From Thermacetogenium sp. UBA5472 (GTDB lineage Bacteria; Bacillota; DSM-12270; Thermacetogeniales; Thermacetogeniaceae), in assembly GCA_002426495.1 (NCBI GenBank), contig DIQC01000012.1, positions 6,553 to 33,855 of the forward strand: DNA of 27,303 nucleotides, given 5' to 3'. Below, one piece after another: positions 1 to 7,170 of this stretch; position 1 is the stretch's first letter; every line of letters begins with the position of its first letter. Below the pieces are notes generated by a model that had not been told where the DNA came from, searched no databases, and saw only the letters and a list, made by a program, of their open reading frames with translations. Both the position numbers and the translations under genes were made by a program.

Positions 1-37
1 CTTTGTGGAGCTTTGCCAAAAAAGGGGGGGGGTGCTC

Positions 38-1432
38 TTGACTAAAATCAGTATTGGGGTTAGAGGATTTGATAATCTTTTAAATGGGGGAGTTATCGCC
101 GGCAATACAGTCTTAGTGGAAGGCATACCAGGGGCGGGGAAAACGACACTTGGTATGGAATTTATCTACCGTGGGATCAGGGATTTCGGTGAGCCCGGAA
201 TTATATTAACCTTTGAACAGTTTCCTGAATCTCTTTATCGTGATGCCCGCAGCCTGGGGTGGGACTTGAGGGCTTTGGAGAAAGAGAATAAGTTGCGTGT
301 GATCTGTACCTCCCCAGAGGTGGTTCTACAGCCTGAATTAAATTTTTTAGAGGAAGTCGTGCAGTCTGTTGGAGCAAAACGGATGCTTGTAGACAGCATC
401 TCTCATTTCCGACAGGTAGTTAATCATCCTTTCAAGCTCAGACAGGCTGTTTACTCTTTTTGCAATGGACTGCACCGTCTTGGTTTAACTTCTTTTCTGA
501 TCAAGGAGCTGGAGGGTGCAAGTGACAGTATTTATTCTTTTGAAGAATTTCTTGTTGATGTAGTGGTGCGGCTTCATTACGAGGCAAGGGATGGTCTTTC
601 ACGACAGCGCACAATCGAAGTGGTGAAAAGCCGCGGCCAAGCTCATGTTTCCGGAAGGCACAGTTTTCAAATTACAGAAGGGGGAATCAGAGTCTTTTCC
701 CTGCGCCCTATGTTTGCCAATACTCCAAAAAATACGTCTTTCGGGCGGCAGTTGCCTACAGGTATAAAGGGGCTTGATGACCTGATAGGGGAAGGATTGC
801 CACCAGGAATAACAATTCTTGTAGCTGGGGAGACCGGTACTGGCAAATCAGTACTGGGGCTTGAATATCTGGTTAAGGGTGCTCTTCTTTACCAGCAAAA
901 GGGGCTTTTTGTGTCTCTGGAAGAACCCCCGGAGAGGGTTTATTTTCAGTCAGCAGACTTCTCCTGGGATATGGAGGCCTTAGCCAAAGAGGGAAAGGTG
1001 CAGGTTATTTTCAAGCCATTTGTTGATACTGAATTTGATGAATTGGCCATAGACCTTGTTTCATATATTCGTGATCATCAGATTCAGCGGCTGGTGCTGG
1101 ATCCCCTTCCTGCCCTGATCAGCCAGATTGAGGATGTCTCTGTTCTGCGGGAAAAGCTTTATTATCTGACTGCCAACCTGAATAAACTGGGCTGTACCTC
1201 GCTTTTTCTTTACCCTCTGGGAAGTCACGACAGCGATAAGCAGTTTGCTGTTGCTCAGTCTTTGGTGCAGGGGAGTATTTTACTCAAATACGCCTGGTTT
1301 CAGAATAGGAGGCTGCGACAGCTGGAGTTATACAAACTGCGGGGGGTTAATCATGTTACAGGAAACCATCTGATGGAGATTACGGAGAAGGGAATCCAGG
1401 TATTTCCGCGGCAGGGGGGGTTAAGAACATGA
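38..1432 (+). CDS. KaiC/RAD55-like two-domain ATPase
   Basis: Likely a cytoplasmic RecA-superfamily ATPase of the KaiC/RAD55 type, 464 aa, with two tandem KaiC-like domains. Domain 1 has the Walker A motif GIPGAGKT (about residues 29-36) and a Walker B strand ending in VDSIS. Domain 2 has GETGTGKS and a Walker B strand RLVLDPLPAL. Where KaiC proteins usually carry a pair of catalytic glutamates, domain 2 reads SLEEPPE but domain 1 reads FEQFPE, so domain 1 may hydrolyse ATP less well (inference). I chose TTG at 38 because a G-rich Shine-Dalgarno tract lies just upstream and the N-terminus MTKISIGVRG begins where the family does; GTG at 5 is possible. It overlaps the next gene by 4 bp (ATGA), so translation is coupled. 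It is not a clock KaiC: kaiA and kaiB are absent and the neighbours are signalling genes. The operon may begin upstream of the window. Confidence 0.85.
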   Translation: MTKISIGVRGFDNLLNGGVIAGNTVLVEGIPGAGKTTLGMEFIYRGIRDFGEPGIILTFEQFPESLYRDARSLGWDLRALEKENKLRVICTSPEVVLQPELNFLEEVVQSVGAKRMLVDSISHFRQVVNHPFKLRQAVYSFCNGLHRLGLTSFLIKELEGASDSIYSFEEFLVDVVVRLHYEARDGLSRQRTIEVVKSRGQAHVSGRHSFQITEGGIRVFSLRPMFANTPKNTSFGRQLPTGIKGLDDLIGEGLPPGITILVAGETGTGKSVLGLEYLVKGALLYQQKGLFVSLEEPPERVYFQSADFSWDMEALAKEGKVQVIFKPFVDTEFDELAIDLVSYIRDHQIQRLVLDPLPALISQIEDVSVLREKLYYLTANLNKLGCTSLFLYPLGSHDSDKQFAVAQSLVQGSILLKYAWFQNRRLRQLELYKLRGVNHVTGNHLMEITEKGIQVFPRQGGLRT

Positions 1433-2145
1433 AAACTCGGGGTTTTTTCGGTGTTGATGGTTTGGATCAGGCCGTTCCTCAGGGAATGGAGTACGGTTCT
1501 CAGATATTGGTTTATGGTGACACAGGTGTAGGGAAAACAGTTTTGGCTGGGGAGTTTTTGAAAGAGGGGCTTCTCTGTGGAGATACCTGTATCTATGTGG
1601 CCTGTGATGAGCCACCTGCTGTGATGCGCGGCCATTTGAGGGATTACAAGGTAGGAGTTAGGGCCTATGAAGAGGTGGAGCGTTTGCTTCTCGTAGATGC
1701 CTATGAAGAAGAGGAGAGCAGGGAGCGGCATTTTATTGCCAACCAGTACAGCTTGGAAAAATACGCAGTTTTAGAGAGCAATCTTTTAGAGCGCTTTACT
1801 GACCGCAGGGTGCGCCTGGTTGTGGACAGCCTCAGTACCCTCTTAATTCCCTTTGGTCAGGAGGAGATCCTGGAGTTTCACCGCAGCAGGCTGAAATCCC
1901 TGCGCAGAAAAGGGATCTTGACGATGGATGTATTTGTAGACGGGGTTTTGGATCAGCGGGTGATGACCATTATCAGCCATCTTTACAATGTGAATGTGCG
2001 TATGATGTTCGGCGGGCCAAAGGCAAGGCCAGAAAGGCTGATCCAGGTGGGAAAGGTGAAGAGCGGGATGTTTGATGCGGTTCCCCGCCGTTTTGGGATC
2101 AGTCCGGTTTTTGGGATTATTTTTGCCCCGGATGTGGAGGTTTAA
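1429..2145 (+). CDS. Single-domain KaiC/RAD55-like ATPase
   Basis: Second RecA-superfamily ATPase of the operon, 238 aa, half the size of its neighbour and made of one KaiC-like domain. It has Walker A GDTGVGKT near residues 27-34, a CDEPP segment where KaiC proteins carry the catalytic acidic residues, and a Walker B strand LVVDSLSTLL. It starts at ATG 1429 inside the stop of the upstream gene and ends 3 bp before the next ATG, so all three products are probably made together. Such stand-alone RAD55-like proteins are common in archaea and deep-branching Firmicutes and are usually annotated only as ATPases implicated in signal transduction. A role as partner or alternate subunit of the double-domain ATPase is inference. 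Confidence 0.82.
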   Translation: MKTRGFFGVDGLDQAVPQGMEYGSQILVYGDTGVGKTVLAGEFLKEGLLCGDTCIYVACDEPPAVMRGHLRDYKVGVRAYEEVERLLLVDAYEEEESRERHFIANQYSLEKYAVLESNLLERFTDRRVRLVVDSLSTLLIPFGQEEILEFHRSRLKSLRRKGILTMDVFVDGVLDQRVMTIISHLYNVNVRMMFGGPKARPERLIQVGKVKSGMFDAVPRRFGISPVFGIIFAPDVEV

Positions 2146-2148
2146 GTT

Positions 2149-3156
2149 ATGTATAATGCTGAGAAGTTTTACCTGAAAATTATTAATTCCATTTACCTGA
2201 ACCTAAGCAGAACTGCCAGTTCCATTCCTTTCGGAGGAAACCACTTCTTGGACGAAGTTACCCGTGGGGTCGGGGAGCTGATTCTCAAGGAGTATGAAGA
2301 GCAATTCAATCCAGAGAGTACAAAGCCCAGCGAAATCTGTAAGGCTTATTTAAAGACATTGGGACGTCAGGATTTTCTAGAGGACGGGGCTTTCCAGCTG
2401 GAGGATGATGGTGACAGTGTTGTAGTAACCATGAATCCCAAGGACCAGGAGCACTGTATTTACAAGGAATTCTGCCGGGAAGCGCAGAAAGAGAGCCTAT
2501 TGTTCTACTGCCCGCGCCTGGGTGTCTTGCAGTCTGTACTAAAGAAATCCCTGGGTGTGGAATATTCTACATCGGTGGATTGGGAACCGGAATCCAAGAT
2601 CTGCCGCGGCAGGATTTCCCCGGTGAAGCGCCGACTGCGGACAGAGATGGCGCGCTTTGTGGATGACACTTTGAATATTGCCGGAGAGAGGGCGATGCTT
2701 TTTACAAAGGATGCTTATCTTTCTCTCCTGACTGCTGTTGCTGAATACGCTCCTTTTATCCTCAGGAAGGTGCTTTTTGATTCCGGTTACAGGTCATTTC
2801 TGGGTGTTGCCAGGGAGGCTGCAGACAGCTATAAGACACCTGAAAAGTCTTTAAGGGTTTGTTTTGAGGAAATGAAACACTGTGGTATAGGGAAGGTAGA
2901 GCTTATCTCTTTAGATCCCTCTGCCGGACATGCTGTGATCAGGTGCTATCAATCCTTTGAAGTGGCAGCAGTGGAGGACATTGAGCTTTACCGTACCCCG
3001 CGAGTCACCTGTGATCACCTGCGGGGGCAGCTTTCTGCCTGCCTGACTGTAATTCTGGGGTGCCCTATCATCTGTGAGGAGATGCAGTGCGCGGCTTTGG
3101 ATGGAGAATACTGCGAGTTTCTTGCCTATCCTGAGGAGGAGAACGAGAGAAAATGA
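2149..3156 (+). CDS. Cysteine-rich V4R-domain sensor-like protein
   Basis: A 335-aa soluble protein with no signal peptide or membrane segment. The C-terminal half (about 165-330) resembles the V4R (4-vinyl reductase) ligand-binding fold: near the end is the characteristic run with a Glu pair, then Cys314, a Gly and Cys322 followed by EF (ICEEMQCAALDGEYCEF). V4R domains act as small-molecule or hydrocarbon sensors in several regulators. The N-terminal half I do not recognise. It has clustered cysteines (C103, C109, C121-Pro, C152) that could bind a metal or an Fe-S cluster. In total 14 cysteines are present, far more than in the neighbours. The ATG follows the upstream stop by 3 bp, and the 3' end overlaps the next gene by 4 bp. 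The V4R call is from motif memory, without alignment. The sensory role is inferred from fold and operon. Confidence 0.68.
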   Translation: MYNAEKFYLKIINSIYLNLSRTASSIPFGGNHFLDEVTRGVGELILKEYEEQFNPESTKPSEICKAYLKTLGRQDFLEDGAFQLEDDGDSVVVTMNPKDQEHCIYKEFCREAQKESLLFYCPRLGVLQSVLKKSLGVEYSTSVDWEPESKICRGRISPVKRRLRTEMARFVDDTLNIAGERAMLFTKDAYLSLLTAVAEYAPFILRKVLFDSGYRSFLGVAREAADSYKTPEKSLRVCFEEMKHCGIGKVELISLDPSAGHAVIRCYQSFEVAAVEDIELYRTPRVTCDHLRGQLSACLTVILGCPIICEEMQCAALDGEYCEFLAYPEEENERK

Positions 3157-3473
3157 TGGAAGAAGGGAGAGAACGCCTGGAAAAGAACCAGGGTGATGGA
3201 ATCCTAGGAAGCGCCATACAGGGGAGTGTTGTGCGTATAGATATTCTGGTCTTTTTCCAGGCCAACCCTCACACTATTGATACTGCGGATGGGCTGGCTA
3301 GACGCCTACACCGCAGTGCTGAGGAGATAAAACTGGCTCTTGAGCCCATGGTCAGGATAGGGATCATCCAGAAAAAGAAATGCAATAGTGTTCAACTATA
3401 CCAGTTGAAAAATGGTGAATTGATCGCTTCGTTTTTTAATGACCAAAAGGAGATGCAGGATGGAAATAATTAA
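3153..3473 (+). CDS. Small winged-helix DNA-binding-like protein
   Basis: A 106-aa hydrophilic protein. Residues about 27-85 fit a winged helix-turn-helix of the ArsR/MarR type: a first helix (VVRIDILVFFQANP), a recognition-helix-like segment (ADGLARRLHRSAEEIKLAL), and a short turn and strand (GIIQKKK, then VQLYQL) resembling a wing. It overlaps the V4R gene at ATGA (3153-3156), and its own 3' end overlaps the next small ORF by 14 bp. It could be the transcriptional output of the operon, or only a protein-interaction wHTH. No conserved effector-binding residues are visible. The family is assigned from the predicted secondary-structure pattern, not a clear match. Confidence 0.62.
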   Translation: MMEEGRERLEKNQGDGILGSAIQGSVVRIDILVFFQANPHTIDTADGLARRLHRSAEEIKLALEPMVRIGIIQKKKCNSVQLYQLKNGELIASFFNDQKEMQDGNN

Positions 3474-3609
3474 GGATGTATCGCCAGATTCTGGGGAAGC
3501 GCTGTCTATGGAAATTGGCTCCAGGGCGGAACCGAGAAATCCTGTCTACGAGTATCCGTTCTTTGAAGTAGAAATCTATATAAAGAGAAGTGATACATTT
3601 CTTGAATAA
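3460..3609 (+). CDS. 49-residue conserved-position small ORF
   Basis: I do not recognise this protein. It begins MEIIKDVSPDSGE and ends KRSDTFLE, with an acidic N-terminal half and an aromatic patch (VYEYPFFEVEIYI) in the middle. Support that it is real: an AAGGAG Shine-Dalgarno sits 7 bp before ATG 3460; it overlaps the wHTH stop by 14 bp and the histidine-kinase start by 8-20 bp, continuing the overlapping style of the operon; and it fills a gap of about 116 bp that would otherwise be the only non-coding DNA in the operon. It has no membrane segment or cysteine. It could be an adaptor between the ATPases and the kinase (inference), or only a coupling leader peptide for the kinase. Confidence 0.6.
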   Translation: MEIIKDVSPDSGEALSMEIGSRAEPRNPVYEYPFFEVEIYIKRSDTFLE

Positions 3610-4657
3610 TAGTCCAGATCTGATTCTTTACCAGGCTTTTGAAGCAGTTCCCCTAGGAATAGCGGTTTTTGATCTAACTGGAAAAGTTGCCTTTATGAAC
3701 AGCAACCTGGCAGAGGTAATGGGTCTTGATCCACATCAAGTGTGTGGGGAGGACATAAAAAGGCTGCTGCAAGGAAAAGGAATCCCTTCTGGACACCCTC
3801 TTTATCGAATACTTGCGGGTGAGGAATACAAAGGGACTGCTGCTCCCTTAACCGATGGTTATCCTTCCTATGTGAGTACTCACATCATAAAGGGGGATGA
3901 TGGGGGAAATGCAGGGGGCCTTTTGTTACTCTGGGATGCCAGAGGCCGGCAGGAACTGGAGCAGGCGGTGCTCAAAGCTGAGCGGTTGGCTATTATGGGA
4001 CAGCTTGCTGCTATTGCTCTGCACGAGGTTCGCAATCCCCTAAGTGCTCTGCAGGGTTACCTCCAACTTTTAGAAAAAGAGCTGGAGGAAGTCAGACAAT
4101 TGGAATATGTCGAGATTATGCTGGGGGCACTGGACCGGGTCAACACCCTGATTACCAATTACCTACGGCTGGCTAAACCGGGCACACCTGAGCGCCGGCC
4201 TTGTGACATGGATGAACTGGTCAGTGACCTGATTTCACTCTATGAAGTAGAACTTAAAAATAGAGGGATCAGTTTTCTTTTTTCCTGTGATTCAGATCTT
4301 CCAAAGGTCAGCCTCGACCGGGATCAGTTTTACCAGGTTATGGTCAATGTCCTGAAAAACGCTGCAGAGGTTACATCACAGAATGGGGAGATCCATGTAG
4401 GGATCAAATATCTGAAGGAAAAGGATATGGCTGTTTTCTTTGTCCGGGATACTGGGGCAGGAGTCTCTGAGGATGTTCTCCCCCGCATATTCGATCCCTT
4501 CTTCACAACCCGGGATAAGGGGACAGGGCTGGGTCTTTACGTCTGCCGTGAGATCGTGAAGAATCACGGAGGGGGGATCAGCGTTGCTAATAATCCCGAT
4601 CAGGGATGTACAGTAACGATAACAATCCCCTGTGAGTCAAGGGGACGGTCACTTTGA
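3602..4657 (+). CDS. Soluble PAS-domain sensor histidine kinase, sporulation-kinase type
   Basis: A cytoplasmic sensor kinase, about 351 aa, with no membrane segment. An N-terminal PAS domain (about 10-115, e.g. GIAVFDLTGKVAFMN) is followed by a HisKA dimerisation helix with H-box HEVRNPLSALQG and a HATPase_c domain with N-box NVLKNAAE, G1 DTGAG, F-box FDPFF and G2 GTGLGL. The H-box form is like that of sporulation phosphorelay kinases. No response regulator is encoded nearby, so the partner (for example Spo0F/Spo0A or an orphan regulator) lies elsewhere. Start choice is uncertain: TTG 3602 has AGAGAAG 11 bp upstream, while in-frame GTG 3590 lies inside that site. The last seven residues (ESRGRSL) and the stop are encoded by a REP-like palindrome (4634-4660), so the native C-terminus has been replaced or extended by repeat DNA. 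Confidence 0.88.
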   Translation: MNNSPDLILYQAFEAVPLGIAVFDLTGKVAFMNSNLAEVMGLDPHQVCGEDIKRLLQGKGIPSGHPLYRILAGEEYKGTAAPLTDGYPSYVSTHIIKGDDGGNAGGLLLLWDARGRQELEQAVLKAERLAIMGQLAAIALHEVRNPLSALQGYLQLLEKELEEVRQLEYVEIMLGALDRVNTLITNYLRLAKPGTPERRPCDMDELVSDLISLYEVELKNRGISFLFSCDSDLPKVSLDRDQFYQVMVNVLKNAAEVTSQNGEIHVGIKYLKEKDMAVFFVRDTGAGVSEDVLPRIFDPFFTTRDKGTGLGLYVCREIVKNHGGGISVANNPDQGCTVTITIPCESRGRSL

Positions 4658-4660
4658 CTC
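4634..4660. repeat. REP-like palindrome, GGGGACGG core
   Basis: Arms GAGTCAA (4634-4640) and TTGACTC (4654-4660) are perfect reverse complements around the centre GGGGACGGTCACT. The core start GGGGACGGT is shared with the elements at 16212, 19656, 23450 (opposite strand) and 25238, while the arm sequence differs. The element contains the stop codon of the kinase gene. There is no T-run, so it is not a typical intrinsic terminator. Confidence 0.7.
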
Positions 4661-4700
4661 GTGTTGTTCCTTCGTCATATAGATCATGACTGCATAAAAG

Positions 4701-4709
4701 TGATATAAT
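4701..4709 (+). promoter_or_regulatory. Extended -10 promoter for argS
   Basis: TGATATAAT at 4701-4709 matches the extended -10 consensus TGnTATAAT exactly. The -35 region at the usual distance is weak, which is normal for extended -10 promoters. It would give a leader of about 35-40 nt ending at GAGGAG (4741-4746) and ATG 4753. The TTGACT at 4654-4659 is too far away to be its -35 and is an arm of the repeat. Confidence 0.6.
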
Positions 4710-4752
4710 ACCAGATAATAGAAGTAAAAAGATTTATAAAGAGGAGAATAAA

Positions 4753-6420
4753 ATGTTGCTCGAACGCTTAAAGTCGAAAATTTATCAGAATTTGCAGGAA
4801 GCTGCGATACGGGCGCGGGAGGAAGGCAAACTGACCTTTGAGGAGCTACCCCCCTTTACACTGGAGAAGCCTCGGGAGAAGGAACACGGGGATTTGGCGG
4901 CCAACATCGCTATGGTTCTTGCCCGTCCGGCAAAAAATGCTCCTCGGAATATTGCTCAAGCTATTCTCGAGTATTTTCCCACCGGGAAGAACCGGGTGGT
5001 CAGGTATGAAATAGCTGGGCCTGGTTTCATCAACCTTTTTCTAGACCAATCCTGGGTCGATGCTGTTTTGCCAGAAGTAGAGGAGATGGACCGTCGCTAT
5101 GGTTGCACTTTAGCTGAAAACCGGCAGAAGATACAGGTGGAATTCGTCAGCGCAAACCCCACAGGGCTTTTGCATATGGGAAATGCACGGGGTGCGGCTT
5201 TAGGTGATACGCTGGCCAATGTATTGGCAGCTGTAGGCCATGAAGTGACCAAGGAATTTTACATCAACGATACTGGGAAACAGATCGAGAATTTTGGCTT
5301 ATCTCTGGAAGCCCGTTATCTGCAGCTGCTGGGTGAGGATGTTTCCTTTCCTGAGAATGGCTATCCCGGAGAGGATCTTATTGATAGCATGCGCCGGCTG
5401 ATCTCCACGGTAGGGGACAAATACCTGCAGGTTGCACCGCAGCTGCGTCGGGAGATTCTGGTCAAGTATGCGCTAAAAGAGAAGCTGGAGCAGATGAAAG
5501 AGGATCTGACCGATTTTGGCGTTAATTATGATGTCTGGTTTTCCGAACAGTCACTGCATGACTCCGGGGATATTCAGGCTGTTTTATGGGAATTGCAGCA
5601 AAATGGTTATCTTTATGAAAAGGATGAGGCCATCTGGTTTCGCTCCAGCCTTGTTGGGGATGAGAAGGATGAGGTACTGGTGCGCAGCAACAGTGTTCCT
5701 ACCTATTTCGCTGCAGATATCGCCTACCACAAAAATAAGTTCCAGCGTGGGTTTGACCGGGTGATCAACATCTGGGGGGCAGATCATCATGGCCATGTGG
5801 CTCGCATGAAGGGTGCCTTGGAAGCCCTAGGTTACGATCCTGACCGCCTTCATGTGGTCATTATGCAGCTGGTCAGGCTGTTCAGGGGAGGGGAGCCGGT
5901 GAGGATGTCCAAACGCTCCGGGGAGTATGTTACCTTAAGGGAGCTGATGGAAGAGGTGGGCACAGATGCGGCACGTTACTTCTTCATCAACCGCAGTGCT
6001 GACAGCCATCTGGATTTTGACCTGGATCTGGCCAGAGAGCAGTCCAGCGATAACCCTGTTTATTATGTCCAGTATGCCCATGCTCGCATTTGCAGTATCC
6101 TGCGCCAGGCAGGAGAACTTCCTTCAGCACAGGAGATCGACTGCAGTTTGCTCCGGGAGCCGGCAGAGCTTGCTCTTTTGGAGAAGATCGCTGAGCTTCC
6201 CGGAGAGATCATATATGCGGCAGAAAGCCTGGAGCCGCAGCGCTTGTCCCATTACGCCTATGAATTGGCCAATCTTTTTCACGGATTTTATACAAACTGC
6301 CATGTGCTTAATGCAGAATCTGGTTTGCGTCAGGGGCGGCTGGTGCTGGTCAATGCCTGTCGTATTACTCTGCGTAATACCTTAAAACTTATCGGGGTCT
6401 CAGCTCCGGAAAGGATGTGA
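4753..6420 (+). CDS. argS: Arginyl-tRNA synthetase
   Basis: Class Ia aminoacyl-tRNA synthetase that charges tRNA-Arg in the cytoplasm; 555 aa, normal length. In order: the N-terminal ArgRS-specific domain (about 1-90), the catalytic Rossmann core with the HIGH-type motif in NPTGLLHMGNARG (about 135-147), the KMSKS-type loop RMSKRSG (about 382-388), and the DALR helical anticodon-binding domain at the C-terminus. ATG 4753 is preceded by GAGGAG and its own extended -10 promoter. Its stop overlaps the start of the downstream hydrolase (TGATG), so the two are co-translated. The leader is too short to hold a T-box. Confidence 0.97.
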   Translation: MLLERLKSKIYQNLQEAAIRAREEGKLTFEELPPFTLEKPREKEHGDLAANIAMVLARPAKNAPRNIAQAILEYFPTGKNRVVRYEIAGPGFINLFLDQSWVDAVLPEVEEMDRRYGCTLAENRQKIQVEFVSANPTGLLHMGNARGAALGDTLANVLAAVGHEVTKEFYINDTGKQIENFGLSLEARYLQLLGEDVSFPENGYPGEDLIDSMRRLISTVGDKYLQVAPQLRREILVKYALKEKLEQMKEDLTDFGVNYDVWFSEQSLHDSGDIQAVLWELQQNGYLYEKDEAIWFRSSLVGDEKDEVLVRSNSVPTYFAADIAYHKNKFQRGFDRVINIWGADHHGHVARMKGALEALGYDPDRLHVVIMQLVRLFRGGEPVRMSKRSGEYVTLRELMEEVGTDAARYFFINRSADSHLDFDLDLAREQSSDNPVYYVQYAHARICSILRQAGELPSAQEIDCSLLREPAELALLEKIAELPGEIIYAAESLEPQRLSHYAYELANLFHGFYTNCHVLNAESGLRQGRLVLVNACRITLRNTLKLIGVSAPERM

Positions 6421-7058
6421 TGCCAGTGATCATTCGCTGGCTAGGACATGCCTGTTTTCACTGTCAGGGGGAGGGGGTCTCTCTGCTTACAGATCCCTTT
6501 GATGAGGATGTAGGCTACCCCCTACCCCAAGTCGAGGCGGATCTAGTTACGGTCAGCCATGACCACCATGATCACAACGCCGTCAATCTGTTGCCAGGGA
6601 ACCCGGGGGTCATCAGAGATGTTGGCGTTCACCACTTTCAGTCACTGGAGATCAAGGGTTTTCCGGTTTTTCATGACGAAGTAAGAGGGGCCAAGCGCGG
6701 CGACAATATCATCTTTGTCTGGGAGATGGATGAGTTGCGTCTCTGCCATTTAGGGGATTTGGGGCATCTGCTTGATGATACAACATTAAACAGCATAGGG
6801 AAGATTGATATTCTGATGGTCCCGGTCGGCGGTGTTTTCACTATCGATGGCAGAGAGGCGCGCGATGTTGTGGACCAGCTCCAGCCCCGCTTGGTGATAC
6901 CTATGCACTATAAGACCCCTGCTCTATCCTTTGAGCTAGACGTGGCGGAAAAGTTCACCCTTTACTTTGACCGGGTGCGGCAGGACAAGTTGTGGCAGGG
7001 AACAGTCGCTGATCTCCCCCACGAACAAGAGGTTTTGGTGCTTGATTATCATGACTGA
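6420..7058 (+). CDS. UlaG-like metallo-beta-lactamase-fold hydrolase
   Basis: A 212-aa metal-dependent hydrolase of the UlaG/RomA-like branch of the metallo-beta-lactamase superfamily. It has the N-terminal strand LGHACF, an SHDHHDH metal motif (H47, H49, D51, H52), a later HLGDLGH segment, and a C-terminal PMHYKTP strand that closes the site. Such stand-alone proteins are widespread and their substrate is unknown; the physiological role here cannot be read from sequence. The start is ATG 6420, whose A is the last base of the argS stop, with GGAAAGGA just upstream; GTG 6417 is an alternative. It ends 5 bp before the pyrG promoter. Confidence 0.88.
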   Translation: MPVIIRWLGHACFHCQGEGVSLLTDPFDEDVGYPLPQVEADLVTVSHDHHDHNAVNLLPGNPGVIRDVGVHHFQSLEIKGFPVFHDEVRGAKRGDNIIFVWEMDELRLCHLGDLGHLLDDTTLNSIGKIDILMVPVGGVFTIDGREARDVVDQLQPRLVIPMHYKTPALSFELDVAEKFTLYFDRVRQDKLWQGTVADLPHEQEVLVLDYHD

Positions 7059-7063
7059 TCGAC

Positions 7064-7092
7064 TTGACAGTCCCTCGGCGGAGTTTTACAAT
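7064..7092 (+). promoter_or_regulatory. Sigma-A-type promoter for pyrG
   Basis: TTGACA (7064-7069), a 17-bp spacer, then TACAAT (7087-7092): a near-consensus housekeeping promoter. Transcription would start near 7099, giving a leader of about 72 nt. No GGGC-type initiation site and no hairpin plus U-run attenuator is visible, although a 12-bp palindrome TTCTTATAAGAA lies at 7143-7154. Confidence 0.75.
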
Positions 7093-7170
7093 TGGCGATG
7101 TATGCAGTATAGCAATAGATTTTAATAATCATAAAACAAGAGTTCTTATAAGAAAGTAGAGGGAGAGGTC

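Noticed and set aside
38..1432. Circadian clock KaiC
   Set aside because: Double KaiC domains alone do not make a clock; kaiA and kaiB are absent and the operon partners are sensory genes.
4660..4752. T-box leader for argS
   Set aside because: Under 100 bp, no T-box sequence and no terminator hairpin.
7093..7170. CTP-responsive attenuator in the pyrG leader
   Set aside because: No GGGC-like start site and no hairpin followed by a U-run; only a 12-bp palindrome without terminator features.
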